A DNA stretch of 64,000 bases from a bacterium SCSIO 12741 (GCA_024398055.1 CP073749.1:4526594-4590593); one strand, 5' to 3'; positions 1 through 10,554 are shown, counted from the first letter of the stretch. Notes: generated from the letters alone by a model not told the origin. Numbers and translations are program-made.

Positions 1-1430
1 TTGAGCAACTTTCCTTTACTCTTTCCCAAGACATCAAAAATTTCAAGGCTCACGACGGATTCTCCCCGAAGCTTGAAGGATACATAAGAAACATCTACCA
101 CAGGGTTTGGATAACTCTGAATCGATTCCAAAGGCACAGCTGATTGATTCTGGGCAATGGACAAATTAGTCCTCCTTGGAGTCACATCGGTCCACACACT
201 CAGGCGACCATTATCCATACGCGACCATATTGGACGAACGATGCCGTCATGTGCCACAATGTTGGTGTAATCTCCAAAAAACACACCCGGAGAAGGAATA
301 AATGAGGATTCGCTGATAACCTCATGTTCAAAGGTATTTCCCCCATCGCTTGAATGAGCTAGCACCACATCGGTCACATTATCCCATTCGCTTTCACGGC
401 TGTAGTAGACAAACCACAATTCACCATTGGTCTGATCCACAGCCATCCAGGTTAAAAATTGATGGGTCTTAACCTGGCTATTGTTCACTTGTATGGGAGG
501 ACTCCAGGTTTGACCTCCATTAACCGATCGGGAAAGCCAGATATCGGTGTCATCAGGACCATTTCGTTGATCGGCCCAGTTAACGTAAATGGTTCCTCGA
601 TGTGGTCCGGAACTGACGTCACAAGCAGTGACCGGAAGCCCATTACTTCGGTTCAATCCGGGAATGGTAAGATTCCACCCGCCCGGCATGGGATCAATTG
701 CAATTTCATCGTCCAGCCAGGTATCACCTCCATCCAGCGATTTATCAAACACCAATCCAGCTGGACCGGCCCAGGCCACATAAACTTCTCCATTTGGTCC
801 TACGGCGGGAACAGCACCTTCTACGGTGTTATCATCATCGATGCAATCTCCAGCGACCTTATTGATCCGCAACGGCTTGGTCCAACTGGCTCCCAAATCG
901 GTGGACTTGGAAAACAAAATCACCGAACTGTCCGATGGGGAATTGCTTCCATATTCATCAAACCGGGTCCAGGTCATGTAGAGATGATTATTGCTACGAT
1001 CCACTGCCATCCATTGTTTATCATGCTGGGTTTTCCCACTGGTATCAGGAAAGGTGCCATCGGTCCAATTAGCTCCATCATCATCTGAGCGCTGAATGAC
1101 GATACGATCAATCCAATGTCCTTGAGGTGGATTGGACAAATGGCTGAAGTAAAATCGTCCAGCCGTATCGACCACGAGCACTGGATCTCCCCACACACCA
1201 AAGGATGAGGTAAGAGCATGTTCCGTCCAGGTATATCCGGTATCTGAACTACGGTAGTAGTTATTGAGCACGGTAGCCGCCATCAACACATGAGGACGCT
1301 TAGGATCTATCATGATACAGGGCTCCGCCGGAGAATTGGAGTCAGAAATCAAAACATTTTGCCCTTTAACATAGGTGGTTAGGACTATGAGAAATCCAAC
1401 AATTAACCAGCGAAAGAATAATGTAGCCAT
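1..1430 (-). CDS. T9SS-sorted BNR/sialidase-like exported protein, 3' end cut by window edge
   Basis: Read by translating the minus strand from the ATG at 1430; the frame stays open to base 1 (about 476 codons), so the C-terminus lies outside the window. A hydrophobic signal peptide opens the protein. Repeated blocks of the kind S-x-D-x-G-x-T-W (for example SSDTGYTWTE, SDDDGANWTD, SLDGGDTWLD, SVNGGQTWSP) are BNR/Asp-box repeats, which build sialidase-like beta-propellers. Near the visible end, SYPNPV followed by a hydrophobic strand and IFDVLGK is the start of a type IX secretion sorting domain, so the protein is probably exported by T9SS and surface-bound or released. Substrate cannot be told; catalytic sialidase residues were not identified. 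Confidence 0.85.
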   Translation of the reverse strand, partial: MATLFFRWLIVGFLIVLTTYVKGQNVLISDSNSPAEPCIMIDPKRPHVLMAATVLNNYYRSSDTGYTWTEHALTSSFGVWGDPVLVVDTAGRFYFSHLSNPPQGHWIDRIVIQRSDDDGANWTDGTFPDTSGKTQHDKQWMAVDRSNNHLYMTWTRFDEYGSNSPSDSSVILFSKSTDLGASWTKPLRINKVAGDCIDDDNTVEGAVPAVGPNGEVYVAWAGPAGLVFDKSLDGGDTWLDDEIAIDPMPGGWNLTIPGLNRSNGLPVTACDVSSGPHRGTIYVNWADQRNGPDDTDIWLSRSVNGGQTWSPPIQVNNSQVKTHQFLTWMAVDQTNGELWFVYYSRESEWDNVTDVVLAHSSDGGNTFEHEVISESSFIPSPGVFFGDYTNIVAHDGIVRPIWSRMDNGRLSVWTDVTPRRTNLSIAQNQSAVPLESIQSYPNPVVDVSYVSFKLRGESVVSLEIFDVLGKSKGKLL

Positions 1431-1528
1431 GATGAATCACAAATGTATCCAACATTTTGATGAGGGCTAAGTCATTTCATTAAGCTGGTTGGGTGAATGA
1501 GCAAAGGGAGTGTTACCAAGGTAAGTGG

Positions 1529-2904
1529 TTAGATATCAACACTAAAATTGAATCCAATGTAAGGATTGTTCACAGGAGTAAGAAACTCTACTTTCTGTCC
1601 CTGGAGGCTCTGTACGTCGGAGTAAAGAGGAACACTCAATTTGTTTCCCAATTGAAATGCAACGATGGTGTTTTTGGGTAGAAAAGGAAGAGGGCCACCT
1701 ATACGCAGTCCAAATTCCCCATAAACCACCGGGGCAATGGAATGTGTATTCTGTACGGTTGCATCATCACCCGAATAGGTCATTTCATCGCGAACTCCTG
1801 CTCCCAAACCCAGGTAGGGGTTAATTTGAAACTCTGGCCGAACTTCCTGCCAGGACAACTCTCCTCCTACGCCCAGTTGAATGTACTGTCCCCTTACGTT
1901 CGGATAAACTGGAATTTGCGCTTGACTATAGGCTCCAAAGGCGTGATTAATACTTACATGCAGCGGCAAACTCCATAAATGAGCCACTTGACGTTTGTAT
2001 TTGTTTAGGTATCCACCCCGATCGAAAAGCATGTTGAATTCCACCGATAAATCTTCCGATTTAAAGTCACCTGGTGCGTTTAGTTTGAGCAGATTAATAC
2101 CAATTCGCCCCGTAGAAAAAGTGGATGGGAAATAAACATCCCAGGAATACATGAAGAAGGAAATGTCTTGACTAAAACCGAGCCTTATTCCCGTTTCCTG
2201 ATCTCCCACAGCGCTGGCCGTTGGACTTCCCATCATATCTTGGTTTTGGTAGGCGAGTCGAATTCCAATTCTATCATTCCATGGCCTTCCCAGATAAAAA
2301 CCAGTTTCAACCAAAAGATGGGAGGCATAATCAGAAACCAGGTAGTAGTCCAAATCGCTTTCCCAGTAATAGGGCAAGTTTCCGTCTGAATTCCATTCTT
2401 TCCGGTAAGCGAATCGGGCGCCCAGCAAAACGCCAAACTGGGAGGAATAGTCGTATGGCAAATCCAATAAGGGTTCGTCTACCGACTCATGAACATTGTT
2501 CTGAATGGACTCACCGCCCAAATCACCTGTAAGTGCAAATCCTATACTGGGATATACCCGAAAGCCCGAGAAGTCAGCTACGCGATAGGAACCTTTAACT
2601 AACAACTCATCTAGGCGACCGCTTTGGGTGGTATCCCCCAACTCAAATGGGTCAACCCTGAATAAAAAGCTCCAAACGAAAGTTTGTCTTTCTGTTGAAA
2701 TTGAGCATCGAAACCAAAAGAGCGATAATCATCTTTATTAGCGCCGATCCCTCCGTTTTGGCTGTCATTAAAAAATCCGACATGCAGTTGTTGTGCGTGA
2801 ATGGGAGCAATACCGATCGCAACGAGTGCAAACACAAAGACCGTAAATAGTCTACTGGCTACTATGAAATAAGGAGATTTAGCCTGTCGTTTATGGAGTG
2901 CCAA
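1529..2904 (-). pseudogene. Outer-membrane beta-barrel-like protein, frameshifted at a G5 run
   Basis: Two overlapping minus-strand frames belong together. The first (2904 to about 2640) starts with a signal peptide ending near HAQQ and continues FNDSQNGG...FSGLTHLSW; the second (to 1529) continues GDTTQSGRLDELLVKGSYR. Adding one G to the run at 2635-2639 joins them as THLSW-GDTTQSG, giving about 458 residues. Alternating aromatic and polar strands, many Gly and Tyr, and a final FNFSVDI suggest an outer-membrane barrel. The N-terminal NDS motif recalls lipid A deacylase LpxR, but that is too weak to use as a name. Function unknown. The break could be a sequencing error or a real mutation. Confidence 0.7.
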
Positions 2905-2925
2905 ATCGGAAGAATACTTTGGGGA

Positions 2926-3276
2926 TTATAAAATCCTTTTCAGGTAAATGGAATAAATCTGCTCGATTTGATTCAACTGACCATCGGCCAGGAAAATGCG
3001 CTTCATATCTTCCAACATCTTATCCCGCTGATCATCCGTTGGAAAAAACTTGTCTTTGAAGGAAGTCAATAATTGAATACGATCGTAGTCGTTGAGCTTA
3101 CCTAATATTTCTTCTACAATCTCAAAATGGCCTTCCCCTACCATGGTCTTCATCAGGCGCAGTTCTTCCCGATGAACTTCCAAATCACTGTATGCGGCAA
3201 ACATCAGGGTAAAGGCTAAAAAATCCTCATAATCCCACTCGTCCGTCTTGTATCTTTCTTTGACTTCCTGAAGCAT
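2926..3276 (-). CDS. Small acidic helical protein, TerB-like
   Basis: 116 residues, highly charged, predicted all-helical and without a signal peptide, so probably cytoplasmic. The pattern FTLMFAAYSDLEVHREELRLMKTM in the first half and FLADGQLNQIEQIYSIYL near the end resembles the paired helices of TerB-like domains, where an acidic helix begins with a D-x-E pattern. This is a fold-level resemblance seen by eye. It lies between the broken barrel gene and the SulP gene on the same strand but with separate start and stop. No specific function can be given. Confidence 0.55.
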   Translation of the reverse strand: MLQEVKERYKTDEWDYEDFLAFTLMFAAYSDLEVHREELRLMKTMVGEGHFEIVEEILGKLNDYDRIQLLTSFKDKFFPTDDQRDKMLEDMKRIFLADGQLNQIEQIYSIYLKRIL

Positions 3277-3370
3277 GCTAAAATTTTTGCTGATTTAGGT
3301 TTCTAAAGTACGAAATGTTCCAAAAGCATTGGATTGCCAAGTTCATTTTTTGCGAAGTCATTCCAAGGGA

Positions 3371-5118
3371 TTAGTCTTCGTCTGTTTGCAGGGCGTAGCG
3401 ATGAAGACCATCTGGATTTTCCTTGTAAAATCGAACGGCATCGCGAATGTTCATGAAGAAGTGGTCGTGGCCCACCGTATCCATAAATCCGCATCGATGC
3501 AATTTATCGCGAACCGGTCCTTTGATTCCTGAGAAGTAGAATTCTACTCCTTTTTCCCGGTAGGCTGTGATGAGTCCTTTCAGCTGGTAAATAGCCGTGG
3601 AGTCCATGTCGTTGATGGGTGTGGAGTCCACAACGATGACCTCCAAATGAGGCTTACCCGAAGACCAATCTTGAATACGATCTCTAAAATGAGCGAAGTT
3701 GGCAAAGTAGAGTTGGTAATCGAATCGTACAATCAATAGTCCTTCTGGCTCCTTGGCTTCTTCAAAACGGTTGAGGTTTCTAAAATACTCCGTGCCTTCA
3801 ATTTGTCCCAACCGAGCCATGTGGGGTTTAACCGATCGATAAATAAGCATGATAAGGCTCAGCAATACTCCTACCCCTATGCCTTCTGCAATTCCCAGAA
3901 AAAGAGTGGCTAAAAAGGTAGCCAGCAACATCATCAAATCCTTCTTCTCAGTTTTCCAAAGTCGAATCGGCTCCTTCCAATCAAATAGACCTAAAACGGC
4001 AACCATGATTATAGATGCCAGCAAAGCTGTTGGGAGGTAATAAAACAAGGGCGTTAGAAACAACAAGGTGCAACCAATAAGCGTCGCTGATATTAATAGA
4101 GCGATGGGCGTTCGAGCTCCGGCCTGTTCATTGACAGCCGATCTGGAAAATCCCCCGGTAACGGAAAAAGATTGAAATAGAGAACCCATCAAGTTGGACA
4201 ATCCCAAGGCGACCAATTCTTGATTGGGGTTCACATGTTGAACACCTCGCTTGGCTTCTATGGCCTTGGAAACCGAAATCGATTCGGCGTAGGCTACCAA
4301 CGATATGGTAAATGCCAAAGGCAGCAAATCCGTGATCCTTTCAACCGAAAAAGTAGGTAGGGTGAATTGTGGAAGTCCCCCGGAATGTCACGAACGACAA
4401 TTACACCAGCCGCATCCAGCCCAAACAAGGCGGTAATTAAAGTACCTAAAATGACCACCACCAAAGATCCAGGAACCTTTTTCGCCCATTTCTTGATGGC
4501 GAGAATGAGTGCCATCCCTCCTACTCCAAGAGCCAATGTGGGGTACGACCAAGACTCGGCCTTTTGTATGACCTCTACCAGGGTTTGAAATATGATCCCC
4601 GAAGAAGACAGCTTAATGCCAAACAAATGTTTGAGTTGAGAAAAGGCGATAATCAATGCTGCGGCGGAAGTAAATCCACTAATTACCGGACGGGACAAAA
4701 AATTGACCAGAAAGCCCAATCTGAGCAAACCAAAAACCAAAAGCAATCCACCTTCCAAAAAGGCCAGCAGCAGTGCCAACTCAATAAAGTCATCCGTTCC
4801 AGCTTGTGCCAAGACGCTCACACCGGCCATTACCATAAGAGAATCCATGGCGACGGGACCAACTCCCAATTGCCTGGAAGTACCGAAAACAGCGTAAATT
4901 ACCAAAGGAACCGTAGCGGCATAAAGTCCGTAAACCGGAGGCAATCCTGCTAACATAGCATAAGCCATACCTTGAGGTATCAGCATGACTCCCATGGTAA
5001 GCCCGGCCATCAAATCATGAAATAGATCTTCACGCTTGTAGTTTGGCAGCCACTCAAGGATAGGTATGTAATTCTTGGCATTCACCTGACCACGAAAATA
5101 TCCCTTTCCAAGAAACAA
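3371..5118 (-). pseudogene. SulP-family anion transporter with STAS domain, frameshifted at a G5 run
   Basis: SulP proteins are inner-membrane sulfate/bicarbonate-type anion transporters with a cytoplasmic STAS domain. The upstream part (5118 to about 4380) carries the family signature AGLTMGVMLIPQGMAYAMLAG and several membrane segments; the downstream part (to 3371) carries PLAFTISLVAYAESISVSKA, further membrane segments and a STAS domain around VIVVDSTPINDMDSTAIYQL. They lie in different frames. One extra G in the run at 4377-4381 gives RDIPGGLPQFTLP and restores about 582 residues, the usual family length. Substrate cannot be fixed from sequence. The gene is probably intact if the base is a sequencing undercall. 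Confidence 0.85.
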
Positions 5119-5136
5119 GGTAGGTTTTGGGGCTTC

Positions 5137-5178
5137 AATCTCGAATCTTCAATCTCGTTTCTCGCCTCTCGCTTCTCC
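5137..5178. repeat. Degenerate TCTCG/ATCTTC pyrimidine-rich short repeats
   Basis: The gap between the SulP gene and the BatA gene holds a string of near-repeats of AATCTCG, AATCTTC, TTCTCG and CCTCTCG. Similar text recurs at 10708-10747 and, in a related form, at 53849-53910. No palindrome or ORF explains it. Confidence 0.5.
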
Positions 5179-5281
5179 TTTCTTGTTTTCCGCCTCTCCC
5201 ACAAGGGTTAACACGAATTAAGACTTGCCTCTCCTTTTGAACCTTCCATCCATTCGAGTTATTTGATATTTTTGGCAACCG

Positions 5282-7318
5282 ATGAACTTTGTCTACCCCG
5301 GATTTTTATTCGCCTTGTTGGCGATAGCCATACCTATCCTGATCCACCTCTTTAATTTCCGGAAATTCAAGCGGGTTTACTTCAGTCATATTCGTTTTTT
5401 GAGAGAAGTTCAGGAAGAAACCAAATCCCGCTCGAGACTCAAGCATTTGCTCATTTTGGCCAGCAGAATATTGGCCGTTGCCTTTCTGGTATTGGCTTTT
5501 GCTCAGCCCTATGTGCCTTTAAGCGATCAAGAAGACTCAGGCGGAAAACGGGCCATCAGTATTTATGTGGACAATTCCTTTAGCATGAACAACCAGGGCG
5601 AACAAGGGGACTTGTTAGAAACCGCCCGTCAATATGCTTACGAGGTGCTGAAGTCTTATTCGGCATCAGATCGCTTTCAAATCATTACTAATGACTATGC
5701 TCCTGGTTCTGGTCGGTTGTTAAACCGAGAATCCGCGGAAGCCATGATTGCTGAGATTACTCCCTCAGGGGCTTCACGTCCAATTGGAGAAATTATTGGT
5801 CGCCAAATCAATGCCCTGGAAGAGTCGAATGCCGATAATAAAGAGGTCTTTCTGATCACCGATTTTCAGAAAAGTCAAATGGGCGATTCCTGGAATCTAC
5901 CAGATAGCAGCTACCCGGTTCACTTAATTCCCTTAGCAGCTCAGGAGCAATCCAATATTTCCTTGGATACCTGTTGGTTTGAATCACCAGTTCGTCAGGC
6001 GGGTGTTACTGAAAAATTGTTCTTCACACTTACCAATTATTCGGATCAGGAATTGAATGATTACACCGTAAGACTCTCGCTCAATGGGCAACCTAAAGGA
6101 GTGGTAAAAGTTTCGGTAAGTGGTGGTGCAACAGTAAATGGAGAATTCAATTTCACCGTAAATCAGTCCGGACTGTTTAAGGGATTGATTGAAGTGGATG
6201 ATTATCCTGTGGCTTTTGACAACAGGTTGTACTTTTCTTACGAAGTAGAAGCCAATAACCAAGTACTGGTGATCAACGAACAGGACAGCTCTCCAGCCTT
6301 TCACTCCCTATTTGGCAGGGACAGCAACTTCATTCTTTCCCAAACCTCGGTTAAATCCTTGAACACCGCTCGATTTGCCTCGAGTGATTTGATTGTACTC
6401 AATGGCGTTAGGGAAGTATCCAGCGGATTGCGATCCGATTTAAGAAACTACGTGGATCAAGGTGGGCATTTGGTTCTATTTCCTGGAAAAGAGATTAATC
6501 GCAACTCCTACCAACAACTGCTTCAAGAACTCAACGCCGGATCACTCGGTGAGCTCGACACCCATACAGTTCGGGTAAATTCCGTAGCGATGGATGATCC
6601 ATTGTTTGCGGACGTATTTCTTGATCAGGCAGGCAGACCTGATTTGCCGGTTGTTTTGCAACACTACCCTTTGCTTTCTTCTGGCGATGCGAGTAGAACA
6701 CGTTTGATGGGATTGGCCAATGGACAAGACTTTTTGGTTCGCACCAATCTTGGCAGCGGCCAGGTATACCTTTGGGCTGCTGCTCCGGATGAATCTTTTG
6801 GAAATTTGGGTCGCCACGCTATGTTCGTGCTTTCCCTGTATCGTTTTGCCATTTATACTCCACAGGTTGGCCAGTTGTTTTTTACCTTGGGAAATCAACC
6901 CTTCTACTTAACTGAAAAGACTTTTCAAAACGATGCTCCGCCGGTTATTCGCAGTGAGGACAGTGAATTCATTCCTGAAATTCGCTCCCATGGCAATGAG
7001 ACCGAAGTATGGTTTTACGATCAAATAAAAACCGACGGGCACTTTGAATTAATCAACAACGGGAAGACCGAAGCCGTTCTTTCAGCCAATTATCCCCGAA
7101 CCGAAAGCGATCCAAGACAAGAAAGTAAGGATGAACTCGAAGCCCGATTTACTGACCTTCCTAGCAATCAAGTGTTTATCCACGACAGTAGTTTTGACAA
7201 ACTCGGCGTAGCACTTCAAGAAATTCGATTTGGTAAAAAGTACTGGAAAACTATGCTTCTGCTGGCCTTGGCTATGATTCTTTTTGAGGTATTTTTGATC
7301 AAATTTTGGAAGGAATGA
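5282..7318 (+). CDS. BatA/VWA-domain membrane protein
   Basis: 678 residues. The N-terminus is the double-membrane-segment BatA-type domain (hydrophobic stretch at about 5-22, then HLFNFRKFKRVYFSHIRFLREV, second membrane segment about 58-78). It is followed by a von Willebrand A domain whose metal-site motif reads YVDNSFSMN (DxSxS, near residue 97). A last membrane helix closes the protein just before the C-terminus (LALAMILFEVFLIKF). Such proteins are common in Bacteroidota and are thought to act in envelope or aerotolerance functions, but the molecular role is not established. The stop overlaps the start of the dihydroorotase-like gene (ATGA), so the two are translationally coupled. Confidence 0.85.
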   Translation: MNFVYPGFLFALLAIAIPILIHLFNFRKFKRVYFSHIRFLREVQEETKSRSRLKHLLILASRILAVAFLVLAFAQPYVPLSDQEDSGGKRAISIYVDNSFSMNNQGEQGDLLETARQYAYEVLKSYSASDRFQIITNDYAPGSGRLLNRESAEAMIAEITPSGASRPIGEIIGRQINALEESNADNKEVFLITDFQKSQMGDSWNLPDSSYPVHLIPLAAQEQSNISLDTCWFESPVRQAGVTEKLFFTLTNYSDQELNDYTVRLSLNGQPKGVVKVSVSGGATVNGEFNFTVNQSGLFKGLIEVDDYPVAFDNRLYFSYEVEANNQVLVINEQDSSPAFHSLFGRDSNFILSQTSVKSLNTARFASSDLIVLNGVREVSSGLRSDLRNYVDQGGHLVLFPGKEINRNSYQQLLQELNAGSLGELDTHTVRVNSVAMDDPLFADVFLDQAGRPDLPVVLQHYPLLSSGDASRTRLMGLANGQDFLVRTNLGSGQVYLWAAAPDESFGNLGRHAMFVLSLYRFAIYTPQVGQLFFTLGNQPFYLTEKTFQNDAPPVIRSEDSEFIPEIRSHGNETEVWFYDQIKTDGHFELINNGKTEAVLSANYPRTESDPRQESKDELEARFTDLPSNQVFIHDSSFDKLGVALQEIRFGKKYWKTMLLLALAMILFEVFLIKFWKE

Positions 7319-8592
7319 ACCTATTGATCCGAAAAGCCCGAATCGTTGACCCACAAAGTGATCTTAATGGAAAAGTTCGGGATATTCTGATAAAAAACGG
7401 AACGATTGAACAGATTGGCCAGAAACTGGAAAATCCGGATGGAAAAATCAAGGAATATTCAGCATCCAATCTTCACGTTTCCCCGGGCTGGTTCGATATG
7501 AGTGCTCATATGGGTGAACCTGGGTTAGAAGAACGGGAAACCCTTGCAACCGGTGTAAATGCGGCGGTAGCAGGAGGATATACGCATGTAGCTGTTCTTC
7601 CTAATAACGACCCGGCCAGCGACACTGCTGTAGCCGTAAGCAACCTGGTTCAACGCGGTCAAAACACCTCCATTAATCTTCATCCTATCGGCACCCTGTC
7701 TAAGGGATTGGGCGGTGAAGACCTGGCCGAGATGTACGATATGACTCAGGCCGGAGCCATTGCTTTTTCCGATGATCTTCACCCGGTTAAAAATGCCAAG
7801 TTTCAGCAACTGGCTCAGGAATATGCCCGAAATTTTGATGGACTTGTCTTTTCCTTTCCCATGGATCCTAATATTCAGGGCAAGGGAAATGTTCATGAAG
7901 GTGGTGCCTCTACCCTGGCCGGACTTAAAGGAATACCTCATTTGGCCGAAGAAATAGTAGTAGAGCGTGATCTATCAATCACTGAATATACCGAGGGAAA
8001 ACTTCACTTTACGGGAATATCTTCAGCGGGAAGTTTAGATAGGATTCAAAAAGCCCGCAAACGCGGACTTCAAGTAACCTGTGATGTTCCTGTTGCCAAT
8101 TTGGTCTTGAATGAGGATGTCCTCTTAAAGTTTGACTCCAACTATAAAGTCATGCCCCCTATTCGCTCGGAAAAGGACAGAAAGGCATTGGTAAAGGGCA
8201 TTCAAAAAGGACAAGTAGATGCCATTAGCTCACACCACCGTCCACAAAACATAGAGAACAAAGCCTGCGAATTTGAATCTGCGAAATACGGAATGATCGG
8301 ATTGCAGACTACCTTCTCCTTATGCAGAACTTATTTGGAAGAGCTATCGCTGGATGAACTTATCCAAGTCCTGAGCATTGGCCCAAGAAAGGTTTACAAT
8401 CAAAATCCAGTTGCCATCCAGGAAGGACAGGAAGCCAACATCACGCTTTTTGATCCGGATAAGTCCTGGACCTATACGGAGAAGAATAACCGCTCTCTGG
8501 CTGAAAACAGCCCATTTCTGGGTGAAGAACTCAAGGGGCTTCCATTGGGGGTATTCACCAAAAACAAGCTTGTCTTAAATCCTGAGCACTAA
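7315..8592 (+). CDS. Dihydroorotase-like protein without metal ligands (probable pseudoenzyme)
   Basis: 425 residues from the ATG at 7315, chosen over an upstream in-frame TTG because it overlaps the previous stop and follows GGAAGG. The amidohydrolase fold and family landmarks are clear: PGWFDMSAHMGEPGLEERETL, then AVLPNNDPASD, FSDDLHPV and GLQTTFSL. The family metal site normally reads D-x-H-x-H-x-R-E-P-G; here it is D61-M-S63-A-H65-M-G67-E-P-G, so one histidine and the substrate-binding arginine are lost. The later metal histidines (here in FSFPMDP and FTGISSAG) and the catalytic aspartate (here ISSHHRPQ) are also replaced. A non-catalytic role, perhaps structural as for inactive dihydroorotase homologues that pair with aspartate carbamoyltransferase, is likely. 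Confidence 0.85.
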   Translation: MNLLIRKARIVDPQSDLNGKVRDILIKNGTIEQIGQKLENPDGKIKEYSASNLHVSPGWFDMSAHMGEPGLEERETLATGVNAAVAGGYTHVAVLPNNDPASDTAVAVSNLVQRGQNTSINLHPIGTLSKGLGGEDLAEMYDMTQAGAIAFSDDLHPVKNAKFQQLAQEYARNFDGLVFSFPMDPNIQGKGNVHEGGASTLAGLKGIPHLAEEIVVERDLSITEYTEGKLHFTGISSAGSLDRIQKARKRGLQVTCDVPVANLVLNEDVLLKFDSNYKVMPPIRSEKDRKALVKGIQKGQVDAISSHHRPQNIENKACEFESAKYGMIGLQTTFSLCRTYLEELSLDELIQVLSIGPRKVYNQNPVAIQEGQEANITLFDPDKSWTYTEKNNRSLAENSPFLGEELKGLPLGVFTKNKLVLNPEH

Positions 8593-8679
8593 GTTAGCCG
8601 CACGCTCCGTATTTTTGAATTTCTAATCCTACTTGTTGTACTTAATCCTACAAGGAGGAATTTGATTTAAGGTTTAAAG

Positions 8680-9789
8680 TTGAGCGTCTCTTCCCTACCC
8701 ATTCGAAAAATTATCCATGTGGATATGGATGCGTTTTACGCTTCTGTAGAACAAATGGATAATCCAGAGCTAAAAGGCAAACCCATTGCCGTAGGAGGAA
8801 ATAGTGAACGTGGCGTAGTAGCAGCTGCCAGCTACGAGGCCCGTACATTTGGAGTACGTTCCGCAATGCCCAGTTCCCTGGCCAAAAAGAAGTGCCCCGA
8901 TCTCATCTTCATCCATCCCCGGTTTGATCGCTACAAAGAGCTGTCGCTTCAAATTCGAGACATCTTTTTTGAATACACCGATTTGGTGGAACCGCTCTCC
9001 CTGGACGAGGCATTTTTGGATGTAACCGAAAATAAAATGGGTATTTCCTCTGCTTCAAAAATCGCCCGGGAAATTCGTGAAAAGATCGCTGAACGGGTTG
9101 GATTAACCGCCTCAGCGGGAATATCGATCAATAAGTTCACCGCCAAGATTGCCACTGAAGTCAATAAACCCAATGGCCAAAAAACGATCCTGCCAGAGGA
9201 CGTTATCCCCTTTCTGGAAGATCTCGAAGTTCACCGCTTTTTTGGCGTAGGAAAGGTGACGGCTGAAAAAATGAACCGACTGGGTATCTTTAAAGGAAAA
9301 GACCTCAAGAAGCAATCCTTAGAAGCTTTGACTCGAAACTTTGGGAAAATGGGACCTCACTTCTACAACATTGTTCGTGGCATTCAACACAGTGAGGTTA
9401 CGCCAGACAGAGTAAGAAAATCGGTGGGCGCAGAGCATACCTATTCTGAAAATTTGCGAACCTCGGAGGAAATGCTGGCCAAATTGGAAATAATTGCAGA
9501 AGAAGTTGAGCGTAGGCTGGTTAAAAACAAGATTAAGGGAAGAACGATTACCCTTAAAATTAAGTACAGCGACTTTAGTCAGCAAACCAGAAGCAGGTCT
9601 TTAGATCATTATGTACAGCGCAAATCGGAGATCTTTCCAATCATCACTGGTCTATTGAATCAGGATAAATTGTTGCTGGCGGTTCGTTTACTCGGCATTT
9701 CACTATCCAACCTGGATGTGCAGGAGGCCGATAAGATCTTTTATAAACAGCTCCGGTTCAACCATCCTTCCTTTGGGTCGGATCATTGA
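8680..9789 (+). CDS. dinB: DNA polymerase IV (Y-family)
   Basis: Error-prone translesion DNA polymerase. The first catalytic motif IIHVDMDAFYASVEQ sits at residues 11-25, YEARTFGVRSAMPS provides the finger residues, and SLDEAFLDVT supplies the second pair of acidic residues. The helix-hairpin-helix thumb (FFGVGKVTAEKMNRLGI) and the little-finger region follow; 369 residues is a normal length. The start is a TTG at 8680, the only sensible one before the catalytic motif. No LexA-like operator was recognised upstream. It converges with the barrel-like gene that follows. Confidence 0.95.
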   Translation: MSVSSLPIRKIIHVDMDAFYASVEQMDNPELKGKPIAVGGNSERGVVAAASYEARTFGVRSAMPSSLAKKKCPDLIFIHPRFDRYKELSLQIRDIFFEYTDLVEPLSLDEAFLDVTENKMGISSASKIAREIREKIAERVGLTASAGISINKFTAKIATEVNKPNGQKTILPEDVIPFLEDLEVHRFFGVGKVTAEKMNRLGIFKGKDLKKQSLEALTRNFGKMGPHFYNIVRGIQHSEVTPDRVRKSVGAEHTYSENLRTSEEMLAKLEIIAEEVERRLVKNKIKGRTITLKIKYSDFSQQTRSRSLDHYVQRKSEIFPIITGLLNQDKLLLAVRLLGISLSNLDVQEADKIFYKQLRFNHPSFGSDH

Positions 9790-9822
9790 ACCAGGCTGTG
9801 GATCGAGATTTTTGATACGCAC

Positions 9823-10554
9823 TTAGAAACTTCCAAACTTGAGGGTCATTCCACCTTGAAGACCGTCTAAAGTATGGGAAGCTGTATTTTCTAACTCAAG
9901 CCCACCGAGAATGGAATACTTTGCATTAAGTGCCAAACGACAAGCTTTGAAAACATTGAACTCCACTTCTACTCCAGGCTCGATGATTAGGAAGCCAGAG
10001 CTTGAATAGAGGTAGTCCTCTTCAAATTCATCCCAATCTTCAACGTCGTTGTCTTTCCAAAATGCGAATTCATCCTCAGGAACATAACCTGCCCAACCTC
10101 CACCAATGAGTAGGGGAAAAGAAAGGTGAACCTTAGATTCAGGAAAAAGAATACGCTCGAAAACCAATCCCCCGTACCCCATCTTCAAGGATACAGCTTC
10201 ATCTTCTCGTACGCCGGCAAAATCCACCCGGTTGGCCAGTGCATATCCGCCCATACCGATGGAAAAATTATGGTTGATCAACCAGCCACCTCGGGCACCG
10301 GCAAACAAAGCAGGCTGACCATTGAGCAAAGCAAAATTGACCGTAGTTGCGCCAAAACCACCGTGGCTGTGGATAAACTTTTTGTCCTTCTTTTTCTTCT
10401 TAGCCACAAAGGTCTCCATCGCAAAATCACTGCCCGCAGATTGCGTATTTGAGGAATCGACCACTTGGGCATTTCCAGAAAAGGAAAACAAAATCAAAGC
10501 TCCAAGTAAGCCTAAGGCCCAGTTGGGAGCGCCATATTTAATTCGAGTGTTCAT
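9823..10554 (-). CDS. Exported beta-rich protein, probably outer-membrane
   Basis: About 243 residues from the ATG at 10554 (two upstream in-frame ATGs exist, but this one directly precedes the signal peptide). A signal peptide ends near SGNAQ, then a linker with a lysine run (KKKKKDKKF), then short glycine-rich strands (FGATTVNFALLNGQPALFAGARGG, MGGYALANRV, YGGLVFERILF) ending in MTLKFGSF, a C-terminal aromatic typical of barrels. This looks like a small outer-membrane protein of the kind often annotated as hypothetical in Bacteroidota. It stands alone, converging with dinB. Function unknown. Confidence 0.65.
   Translation of the reverse strand: MNTRIKYGAPNWALGLLGALILFSFSGNAQVVDSSNTQSAGSDFAMETFVAKKKKKDKKFIHSHGGFGATTVNFALLNGQPALFAGARGGWLINHNFSIGMGGYALANRVDFAGVREDEAVSLKMGYGGLVFERILFPESKVHLSFPLLIGGGWAGYVPEDEFAFWKDNDVEDWDEFEEDYLYSSSGFLIIEPGVEVEFNVFKACRLALNAKYSILGGLELENTASHTLDGLQGGMTLKFGSF

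Noticed and set aside
1529-2904. LpxR lipid A deacylase identity for the broken barrel protein
   Set aside because: Only an NDS motif near the N-terminus agrees; other active-site residues could not be placed.
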